Shown piece after piece: positions 26,029 through 33,369 of a stretch of 56,770 nucleotides of DNA. Made by a program: the position numbers and the translations under genes. Within the stretch, counting starts at the first letter, position 1; every line of letters begins with the position of its first letter. Source of the stretch: Verrucomicrobiia bacterium Tous-C4TDCM (lineage in GTDB: Bacteria; Verrucomicrobiota; Verrucomicrobiia; Verrucomicrobiales; Akkermansiaceae); the NCBI GenBank assembly GCA_002304315.1, contig NEUO01000003.1, positions 1-56,770 on the forward strand, in the 5' to 3' direction. Under the pieces are notes generated by a model that saw only the letters and a program-made list of their open reading frames with translations, was not told the origin of the DNA and searched no databases.

Positions 26029-26694
26029 ATGTTTCGACGTGTCTTTCTTTTCGCCCTCGCGCTCACTGTGGTGGCCCATGCTCAAGATGCCGGTGGTTCC
26101 GGCCTGACTGTCCGTTTCCTTGCCGAACGCGCGCCCGGAAACCTGGGCAAAGTGGTGCTCGCCGCCGAGAAGGCGCGCAGCGAACCTTTCGAGCTGCCGA
26201 TCAATCACCTGTCGGATCCCCGCGTCGCGCCGGCCCGCGTCTTCAGCATCCGGCCGGAGGCGAAGGATCTGTCGATCGCCGATGTCACGCTGCCGGACGC
26301 CGGTAAATCGTTCATCGTCCTGCTCATCCCCGCGGTGGCCGGAGGCTACCAGCCCGTGGTGATCTCTGCCGAGGATCCTGACTTCAAGCCCGGCGACGTT
26401 TACTTCTACAACCATGCCGACAAGCCGGTGCTCGGCTACGTTGGTACCTCGAAGTTCATCCTGGCTCCTGCGAAAGGCCAGACGCTCCGGCCGGCCGGCG
26501 CGAAGCCGGAGAAATACTACGATGTCGGCTTCGGTGTCCGCGAAAAGGAAGGGGACCGGGCCCTCAGCACCACCCGCTGGCCGGTCGACGACAAGATCCG
26601 CTCTTACGTGTTCTTCTTCGTGAACCCGGGCACCAAGCGGCTCGACTTCCGCGCGGTCGACGAGTTCGTCCCGCCGGAAAAGCCGGCCCCCTGA
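26029..26694 (+). CDS. Exported hypothetical protein linked to Verru_Chthon A
   Basis: The 221-residue protein starts with a clear signal peptide, MFRRVFLFALALTVVAHAQD, and is otherwise a beta-rich soluble domain (LTVRFLAERAPG.., SFIVLLIPAVAGGYQPVVI, GDVYFYNHADKPVLGYVG). No cysteines, metal motif or known fold is evident. It starts 12 nt after the Verru_Chthon A stop, so the two are co-transcribed and probably act in the same surface or pilus-like assembly. Function unknown. Confidence 0.82.
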   Translation: MFRRVFLFALALTVVAHAQDAGGSGLTVRFLAERAPGNLGKVVLAAEKARSEPFELPINHLSDPRVAPARVFSIRPEAKDLSIADVTLPDAGKSFIVLLIPAVAGGYQPVVISAEDPDFKPGDVYFYNHADKPVLGYVGTSKFILAPAKGQTLRPAGAKPEKYYDVGFGVREKEGDRALSTTRWPVDDKIRSYVFFFVNPGTKRLDFRAVDEFVPPEKPAP

Positions 26695-26754
26695 GCAGCG
26701 GAGGATTGCACGGTTTGCAAGATGCGGCAGGATGCTCCGTAGAACTTTCCGCCC

Positions 26755-28044
26755 ATGACCGAGAATCCGACCCTTGCCGACCGCCGTGCTTTCTTGAAAG
26801 CCGGGACCATCGCCGCCGCCGCCTCCGCCTTGCCTTCCGTGCTGAACGCGCAGGTCGCGGGCAGCGCCGAGATCAAGATCGCCCTCGTCGGCTGCGGCGG
26901 ACGGGGCAGCGGCGCCGCCGCCCAATCGCTCAACGTGCCGGGCACCAAGCTGGTCGCCATGGCGGATGCCTTCGCGGACAATGTCGAAGGCGCTTTCAAG
27001 AACCTCAAGGGCCAGTTCGGCGACCGGGTGGACGTTCCGCAAGAGCGCCGCTTCTCGGGTTTCGACGCCTACAAGAACGCCATCGACTCCGCCGACGTCG
27101 TGCTCCTCTGCACCCCTCCCGGCTTCCGGCCCACGCACTTCGAATACGCGGTCAAGCAGGGCAAGCACGTCTTCATGGAAAAGCCGGTCGCCGTCGATGG
27201 TCCGGGCATCCGCAAGGTGATCGAAGCCGCCAAGGTGGCCGACCAGAAGAAGCTGAAGGTGGTCTGCGGCCTCCAGCGCCGCTACCAGGCGAGCTACCTC
27301 GAGACCCTGAAGATGATCGAAGACGGGGCGATCGGTGATTTCGTTTCCTCCCAGGTCTATTGGGTCAGCGGCGGCGTCTGGGTCCGCGACCGCAAGCCGG
27401 AAATGAGCGAAATGCAGTATCAGATGCGGAACTGGTACTACTTCAACTGGATCTGCGGCGACCACATCACCGAACAACACGTCCACAATCTCGATGTCGG
27501 CAACTGGTTCAAGGGAGCCAATCCGGTGAAGGCCGTCGGCATGGGCGGTCGCAGCCAGCGCGTCGGAAAGAACTACGGCGAGATCTTCGACCACTTCTAC
27601 GTCGAATATACCTACGCCGACGGCACCGTGATGAACTCCCAGAGCCGTCACTGGAACGGGGTCTGGTCGCGCGTCAGCGAAACCGTCGCCGGCACCGCTG
27701 GCAGCGCCTACCCGGGCATGATCAAGGACCGCGCCGGCAAAGTCGTCTGGCGTTTCCGTGACAAGGACAATAACCCGTATCAGACCGAACACGACCGGCT
27801 CTACGATTTCATCCGCACGGACACCCCGAACAACGACGCCGTTCGCACCGCGGAAGCTACGCTGACCTCCATCCTCGGCCGCATGGCTTGCTATTCTGGT
27901 GCCGAGGTGACTTGGGACCAGGCGATGAATTCGGAGCTCGATACCCTGCCGAAGACCCTCGCCTGGGATGGCGACCCCGGTCCGAAGCCCGGTCCGGACG
28001 GGATGTATCCGAGCCCGGTTCCGGGTGCCGGCAAATATTTCTGA
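26755..28044 (+). CDS. Tat-exported Gfo/Idh/MocA family oxidoreductase
   Basis: The 429-residue protein begins with a twin-arginine leader (DRRAFLKAGTIAAAASALPS) and then a Rossmann domain with IALVGCGGRGSGAAAQSL for NAD(P) binding. The family signature HVFMEKPVAVDGPG, containing the conserved EKP, follows at about 140. The C-terminal alpha/beta domain includes WICGDHITEQHVHNLDVGNW, typical of planctomycete/verrucomicrobial Tat members. These enzymes oxidise or reduce sugars and related polyols in the periplasm; the substrate is not predictable. It lies 60 nt after the exported protein gene and is convergent with the next gene. Confidence 0.93.
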   Translation: MTENPTLADRRAFLKAGTIAAAASALPSVLNAQVAGSAEIKIALVGCGGRGSGAAAQSLNVPGTKLVAMADAFADNVEGAFKNLKGQFGDRVDVPQERRFSGFDAYKNAIDSADVVLLCTPPGFRPTHFEYAVKQGKHVFMEKPVAVDGPGIRKVIEAAKVADQKKLKVVCGLQRRYQASYLETLKMIEDGAIGDFVSSQVYWVSGGVWVRDRKPEMSEMQYQMRNWYYFNWICGDHITEQHVHNLDVGNWFKGANPVKAVGMGGRSQRVGKNYGEIFDHFYVEYTYADGTVMNSQSRHWNGVWSRVSETVAGTAGSAYPGMIKDRAGKVVWRFRDKDNNPYQTEHDRLYDFIRTDTPNNDAVRTAEATLTSILGRMACYSGAEVTWDQAMNSELDTLPKTLAWDGDPGPKPGPDGMYPSPVPGAGKYF

Positions 28045-28057
28045 CGGGCAGAGGCCC

Positions 28058-28086
28058 AGGAGTGTGGACCGCAGGTCCACACTCCT
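28058..28086. terminator. Perfect inverted repeat between convergent genes
   Basis: AGGAGTGTGGACC-GCA-GGTCCACACTCCT is a perfect 13-bp stem with a 3-nt loop, 13 nt after the oxidoreductase stop and 72 nt before the end of the convergent cytochrome gene. It probably terminates transcription from both sides, although neither side has a long U-tract. A dispersed repeat is an alternative. Confidence 0.65.
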
Positions 28087-28157
28087 GAACTTTGGCCCCT
28101 GACTGGACCACCAGGCTGGTTGCGGATCTGTTTGCCCGTTTCAGCGGACTACCCGCG

Positions 28158-31100
28158 CTACAGCGAGGAGAGATACGCCACGAGGTCGCGCAGTTGCCTC
28201 TTGTTGAGCAGCCCCTTCACGTCGGGCATGGCCCCCGTGGCCCGGGTCCTGGAGACAATGGTTTTCGTGGCATGGGTCCCGAGGCTGCCGTCCGTCAGTT
28301 TGAGGGTCAGCTCCGCATCCGTTTCCTTCATCAGGGTTCCGGTCAAAACGCGTCCGTCCGCCAGCTCGAGCGTGAGCAGGCCGTAGCCAGGAACGATCTT
28401 TGCCTGGGGATCGATCAGCGACTCCAGCAGATAGGCCTTCGATTGCCGCTTGCCGATGCCTTCGAGTGACGGTCCGACCTGTTGGTCGGCATTCGCCAGC
28501 GCGTGGCATTTCGAGCAGGCCAGCTGGGCGTTGTTCGCGAACAAGTTGCGGCCGCCCCGTGCGTTACCGCCCTCGAGTGCGACATCGTATTCCGCCAAAG
28601 GTCCCTGCCCGCGCGTTTTCGCGTGATACTGATCCAGCAGGACGCGCAGGGGGGCGTCCTTCCGCGCCATGGCCTCCGCCGCCTCGAGAACATCGAGCTG
28701 AACGGGGGCCGCGACCTTTCCGGCGATCAGGTCCGTAACCAGGCCTCGCATCACCGGCTCCGGTGTGGGTATCCCGGACAACAGCTTCATCGCGTTCTGG
28801 AACTCGCCCGGGTCGGGCGATTCCCTGAGCGTGCGCAGCAGGTAGCCGCTCACCGCGGGGACACCTTGCCGGAGATCGAGCAGCTCCCTCGCCGCCGCCT
28901 GACGGAGCAGGACGGAGTCCGTGGACAGGCATTCGACCGCCACCGGCACAAACTTCACCGGGTCCTGCCGCCGCAGCCATCCCAACCACTCCACGCGCAA
29001 GGTCGGATCGAGTTCGCCGTTCAACACCGCGCCGGCCGCCCGGGTCCGGTAGTTGCCGGCGGAAGGCACGGTCGAAAGGAGGACGACGGCTCTTTTCGCG
29101 ATCGTGATGTCCTCGTCGCCGGTCAGCACCGCGATGACTTCCGCGCCGAATCCCTGGTCGAGGATTTTCCGGTCGAAGGCGGGTGCGGGGAAATGGCGGC
29201 CATCGACCGGATCGATCACCAAGGGCTCTGACCAGGATGACAGCATGTCGAGACCGGCCACGCGCAGCCCGGGCTGCTGCCCCGGGTCGGTCACCAGCGC
29301 GGCCATGCGTCTCACCGCGGCCGGAGTTCCGATCCGCCGGTTGGCGGCCAGCGCCCTGATGGCGATCGCCGGCGCTTGGCGGGATTCCAGCTTGGCCGCC
29401 ACCGCCTCGAGGGCCGCCGGGTCTTGCGCGAAGCGATCCGCATCGGCATCATCGTAGATCCCGCGCACCGCGTCGCACCGCACCTGTTCCGACGGATCGT
29501 CGAGGAAGGCCATCATCCCGCGGGTCGCACCGAGTTTCCGGAGCGCCACGAGCGCGGCGATCCGCATCGCCTCGGAGGCGTGGCTGGAGCATGCTTCGAG
29601 TTCGTCTCTGGTGGCGACGCCTGCCAGACCCGCCACCCCGGCGTGCCGCAGCACGGGGATCTTGTTGTCCGCGGAGACCAGCAAGGCGGTGAGCGCCCCG
29701 AAGGCACCCGGGCTCTTGAGCTTGCCGCAGGTGATGGCCGCGAGGTGTTGGACCCGCGGTGAAGGATCCGCGAGCAGACGAGGGATCCGGTTGTCGGGAT
29801 CAAACGCGAGATCGCCCGCCCAGCGCGCCGCCTGGGCACGGATCTCAGCGTCGCCATCCGCGCAAAGGGCCGCCAGCAGATCCTTATCCCGGTGCTTCAG
29901 CTGGCCGAGCCCCCACAGGCTGTGAAGCCGGGCGAGCAGCGGGGCCTTGCCGTCGAGCGCCACGGCTTGCAGCGCCGCGGTCTCGTCGCGCGCGACCAGT
30001 TCGAACTGCGCGGCCAGGCGGACCCGGCGATCGGCGTGCCCGAGCAGCGCGACGCATCCGGGTGGATCCAATGCAGCCAGGCCCTTGCCCAAGGCGTTGC
30101 TGGTTTCCAGGGCCGCCAAACCCGCGGGCCGCGGGTCCTTGAGCCGCCACAAGCTACTCAGTCCGCCGCGCGGGTCCCACAGCGTGAAATAGACCCCGCC
30201 ATCCGGAGCGACCGTCGACGACAGCACCTGCTGGTTCAGTCCCTGCACCAGCAGGTCCTCACCCTCGCGTCTGAAGCCGGCCCCGTCCTCGACCATCCGG
30301 ATCGCCCGGATCTCGCCCAGGCCGCCGATCAGGAAGTGGTCCTGGTACTTGCCTCCCATCGCGGTTCCCGGCTGGAAGGAAAACGCGGCGGGCGCGTTCC
30401 AGCTGTTCTCGATCGGCGGCAGGATATGGGAGGGCTGGCCGGGGTGAAAGGGAAGCCACATCTTCTCCTCCAACCACGGGCTGTAGAGCCCGTCTGGGGC
30501 CGACCGGTAGTAGCCCGTCAGGCGGCGATACTGGTAATAGCAGCGCCAGCCCGAATCGGAGCCTTCCGGAAGATAGACCAGGCGTTCCCGCTCGCCCTGG
30601 AAGTCGGCGTCGTGATCGATCGAGAACAGGTTCCCGTGGTTGTCGAAATCGAAGGCCTGGGGGTTGCGCAATCCGCTGGCAAAAACCTCGAACCCGCTGC
30701 CGTCCGGATTGCAGCGCAGGATCGCTCCGGTATGAGGATAGGCGAAGTGCCGGCCTTCCTTTGAAACCACATCGACCCCGCGGTCGCCCATGCTCCAGTA
30801 CAACTTGCCGTCGAGCCCCTGCACCAGGCCGTGGAGGTCGTGGTTGCCGTAACCGATATGGTTGGCGAAGCCATGCGCCAGAATCTCCTTCTTGTCCGCC
30901 CGGCCGTCGCCGGTGGTGTCGGTCAGTTTCCAGACATCCGGGATGATGGTGGCGTAAACCGACCCGCCGATCGGCGCCACGCTGTGCGCCACACCGGTAA
31001 CGGTGTCGTTGAAACCCTCCGCGAACACCGTGGAGGCATCGAAGCGGCCGTCGCCATCGGTGTCCCGCAGGGTGAGCACCTGTTCGCCGCGGATCTTCAG

Positions 31101-31484
31101 ATCGGCGGCGTCGACCTTGCCGTCGCCGTTGTGATCCCCCAGGCGCTGGGATTTCGCGATCCGCTCCGAGTAGTTCCCTTCGATCCATTGCTTCTTCTGC
31201 GCGACCGAGGTGAAGCCCATGTCCACCTCGTGCAGGAAGGGCGACTTGAGGATGCTGATCTCCTCCTCGTTGTAGCGGGCGGTCCTGGTGACGTAGACCG
31301 TGCCGTCCGCCGCCACGCCCACGCCCAGAATCCGATTGGCTAGGAATCCGGGGGCCATCAGTGGTTCCGCCACGAGACCGTCGCGTCCCGTGAGCGGGCC
31401 GTCGGCGATCACCAGCGGCGCCGCGCCGAGGGGGGCGCAAGCCGCGACGAAGGCCAGGACGCGAATGGCGGGTGGGGAATCCAT
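28158..31484 (-). CDS. Exported DUF7133-type propeller / HEAT-repeat / cytochrome c protein
   Basis: The ORF extends upstream, but the ATG at 31484 opens a signal peptide (MDSPPAIRVLAFVAACAPLG), giving 1108 residues. The N-terminal half is a six-bladed glucose-dehydrogenase-like propeller (GNHDLHGLVQGLDGKLYWSMGD, GLRNPQAFDFDNHGN). It contains three EF-hand-like loops: DHNGDGKVDAADL, DTDGDGRFDAS, DTTGDGRADKKE. HEAT repeats fill about 480-900. The C-terminal 'PVC' haem domain has NAQLACSKCHAL (CxxCH) and a late Met ligand region (ATGAMPDVKG). Such proteins are periplasmic electron-transfer enzymes linked to carbohydrate breakdown in Planctomycetes and Verrucomicrobia. It is the last gene of the degradative run. 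Confidence 0.9.
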   Translation of the reverse strand: MDSPPAIRVLAFVAACAPLGAAPLVIADGPLTGRDGLVAEPLMAPGFLANRILGVGVAADGTVYVTRTARYNEEEISILKSPFLHEVDMGFTSVAQKKQWIEGNYSERIAKSQRLGDHNGDGKVDAADLKIRGEQVLTLRDTDGDGRFDASTVFAEGFNDTVTGVAHSVAPIGGSVYATIIPDVWKLTDTTGDGRADKKEILAHGFANHIGYGNHDLHGLVQGLDGKLYWSMGDRGVDVVSKEGRHFAYPHTGAILRCNPDGSGFEVFASGLRNPQAFDFDNHGNLFSIDHDADFQGERERLVYLPEGSDSGWRCYYQYRRLTGYYRSAPDGLYSPWLEEKMWLPFHPGQPSHILPPIENSWNAPAAFSFQPGTAMGGKYQDHFLIGGLGEIRAIRMVEDGAGFRREGEDLLVQGLNQQVLSSTVAPDGGVYFTLWDPRGGLSSLWRLKDPRPAGLAALETSNALGKGLAALDPPGCVALLGHADRRVRLAAQFELVARDETAALQAVALDGKAPLLARLHSLWGLGQLKHRDKDLLAALCADGDAEIRAQAARWAGDLAFDPDNRIPRLLADPSPRVQHLAAITCGKLKSPGAFGALTALLVSADNKIPVLRHAGVAGLAGVATRDELEACSSHASEAMRIAALVALRKLGATRGMMAFLDDPSEQVRCDAVRGIYDDADADRFAQDPAALEAVAAKLESRQAPAIAIRALAANRRIGTPAAVRRMAALVTDPGQQPGLRVAGLDMLSSWSEPLVIDPVDGRHFPAPAFDRKILDQGFGAEVIAVLTGDEDITIAKRAVVLLSTVPSAGNYRTRAAGAVLNGELDPTLRVEWLGWLRRQDPVKFVPVAVECLSTDSVLLRQAAARELLDLRQGVPAVSGYLLRTLRESPDPGEFQNAMKLLSGIPTPEPVMRGLVTDLIAGKVAAPVQLDVLEAAEAMARKDAPLRVLLDQYHAKTRGQGPLAEYDVALEGGNARGGRNLFANNAQLACSKCHALANADQQVGPSLEGIGKRQSKAYLLESLIDPQAKIVPGYGLLTLELADGRVLTGTLMKETDAELTLKLTDGSLGTHATKTIVSRTRATGAMPDVKGLLNKRQLRDLVAYLSSL

Positions 31485-31566
31485 GGGTATTGTGGGGTTG
31501 GGATCGGAACGGAAGGCGGTTCCGGCGGGGGCCGGAATCCATGCCGCGGCCCGGCCTGGTGGGCCG

Positions 31567-33144
31567 CTACCAGGAGTCGGTCCGGAATGGTTGCGCCGGC
31601 AGGCCGTCCCGGTTGAACAAGTTGGCCCACGGAAACGAATTGCTCCAGGCGTAGCGCGCCGCGGCGGGCTGCGGCACTTTCGCGCTCGAGAGCACGACCG
31701 TGTCGCCCTCGATCCTGGCATCGGCCCAGACGAATTTCTTGTCCTCGCCGGCGATCATGAATCCCTGCGGCGCGCCGCCGTCCTTGAAGGCCATGCCCTT
31801 GCCCGTGTGGGTGAAGTTCAGCGTGACCTTGTCGCCGGCGATCTTGTGGCTCGAGTAGACCGGGCCGAGGTATTCGTTTTTCCGCCCGTAAGCCGTGGCC
31901 AGAGCGACCTGGACCGCGCGCGCGCCGTAGCCGGATTTGTTGGCCGGGTGGACGCCGGCTCCGAGGTCGCTGCTGGTGACCATGTGGGTGTTCGGATACT
32001 TCATGATCCGCAGGAACACCTCGTGTGAATAATCGGCCCCCGGGCCGCGGGGGATCGTCCCGGGCAGCGGCGCGAATTTCTCCGCCAGCCGGTTCTCCGG
32101 TTGCGAGTTGTCAAACGCGCAGCCGCCCCCGCTCGGTTTCTGCACGTAGAGGAACGGGAAATCGCCCTGGCCCCAGGCCTTGCGCCAGCCGCCGACCAGC
32201 GCGCCCATGAGCGTCACCTGGTCCACCCCGACGATGTTCGTCCGGCTTTCCCCCTGGTCCCAGAGCACGCCCTTGATCCCAAAGCCGACGTAGGGCCGGA
32301 TGTGGGCCTCGAACAGCTGGCCGATCTTGCCTTTTTCCGCCTCCCCCGCCTTGCCCGGCGGTTTCGGCGGCCGCGGCGCGGGCGGGGGAGTCTTGCCCTC
32401 CTGCTTGGCGGCGGCGGCCAGCGGCTGCCAGGCGGCCTGCTCCTGATCGAACTTCGCCTTGGCCGTGTTGTATCTCTCGATCAGCACCCCGTGCTCCGGG
32501 CTCTTCTCGAATTCCGCCACCACCCCGGCGCAGGCGGGATCGCCGCGGAACATATCCTCGCTGAGCCAGAACCCCGACGGGGTGCCGCCCACCGCGCCGA
32601 CCATCAGTCCCACCGGCACGTCCAGGTCCTTCTGCAAGGGAAAGCCGAAGGAGAACAGCAGCGCGCTGAAGCCGGCGATGCTGTCCGGGGTCGCTTCCTG
32701 CCAGGCATCCTTGGCACCCTTCTTCATCAGGCGGATCTTCGGATAACTTCCCCTGGCCGCTTCCGCGAGCACCGGATCGCCCGCGAGGTAGGCCGACACC
32801 GGCATGTCCATGTTCGACTGGCCGGAGCCGATCCACACGTCGCCCACCAGCACGTCTTCGATCTGCCGGTCGCCGATTGTCAGGACCTCCGGCCCGCCGG
32901 CCTCCAGCGCGGCGAGTTTCACAAGCCATTTGCCATCAGGACCGGCGGTGGCGGTTAGCGATTGGTCGCGGAATTTGACGGCCACCTTTTCGCCGGGAGC
33001 GGCCGTTCCATACACCGGAACGGCCATCCCGCGCTGCAGGACCATGTGCGGGGTGAAAACCTTCGGCAGGACCACCTCGCCCTGCAAGGGCGAGGCAAGG
33101 AAGACCAGGGCAAGGAGGCGGGCGGCATTTGATCGCGGCAACAT
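31567..33144 (-). CDS. Sialate O-acetylesterase family (SGNH) protein, copy 1
   Basis: The chosen ATG (33144) opens a signal peptide (SNAARLLALVFLASPLQGE) and gives 525 residues. The SGNH esterase nucleophile is in DVWIGSGQSNMDMP, the Gly/Asn blocks in VGAVGGTPSGFW and GVLWDQGESRTN, and the Asp-His pair in SSDLGAGVHPANKSGYG. A beta-sandwich domain precedes the catalytic part. Related enzymes remove acetyl groups from sialic acid or plant and algal polysaccharides; here the context favours a polysaccharide. A Pro/Lys-rich loop (PPPAPRPPKPPGKAG) is inserted in the middle. It lies 82 nt upstream (in transcription) of the cytochrome gene. Confidence 0.92.
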   Translation of the reverse strand: MLPRSNAARLLALVFLASPLQGEVVLPKVFTPHMVLQRGMAVPVYGTAAPGEKVAVKFRDQSLTATAGPDGKWLVKLAALEAGGPEVLTIGDRQIEDVLVGDVWIGSGQSNMDMPVSAYLAGDPVLAEAARGSYPKIRLMKKGAKDAWQEATPDSIAGFSALLFSFGFPLQKDLDVPVGLMVGAVGGTPSGFWLSEDMFRGDPACAGVVAEFEKSPEHGVLIERYNTAKAKFDQEQAAWQPLAAAAKQEGKTPPPAPRPPKPPGKAGEAEKGKIGQLFEAHIRPYVGFGIKGVLWDQGESRTNIVGVDQVTLMGALVGGWRKAWGQGDFPFLYVQKPSGGGCAFDNSQPENRLAEKFAPLPGTIPRGPGADYSHEVFLRIMKYPNTHMVTSSDLGAGVHPANKSGYGARAVQVALATAYGRKNEYLGPVYSSHKIAGDKVTLNFTHTGKGMAFKDGGAPQGFMIAGEDKKFVWADARIEGDTVVLSSAKVPQPAAARYAWSNSFPWANLFNRDGLPAQPFRTDSW

Positions 33145-33369
33145 GGGATTTCGGGTTGATTTCTTTGGTTTGATCGCAGGCGATCGAGAACGGTCGAGTG
33201 CCCGGGCGCGGGCACCTCCGGAGTGAGCCGCTTTCCCCGGGCAAGGGTGGCATTTCATCGGGGCGGAGGCTCGTTGGAGATAAGCGCCGGATCACCGGTT
33301 GTGCCGTTTTGTCTTGCGATCAGGTTCATCTCGTCAGCGGCTGAAGCCAAGGTCGGTTCTGATGATGAT

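Noticed and set aside
24385-28080. Minus-strand ORF of 1231 codons
   Set aside because: It is antisense to Verru_Chthon A, the exported partner and the oxidoreductase, all of which have recognisable motifs; long antisense frames are common at high GC.
28158-31721. Longer start at 31721 for the HEAT/cytochrome c gene
   Set aside because: The extra codons overlap the end of the neighbouring acetylesterase gene and would bury the signal peptide.
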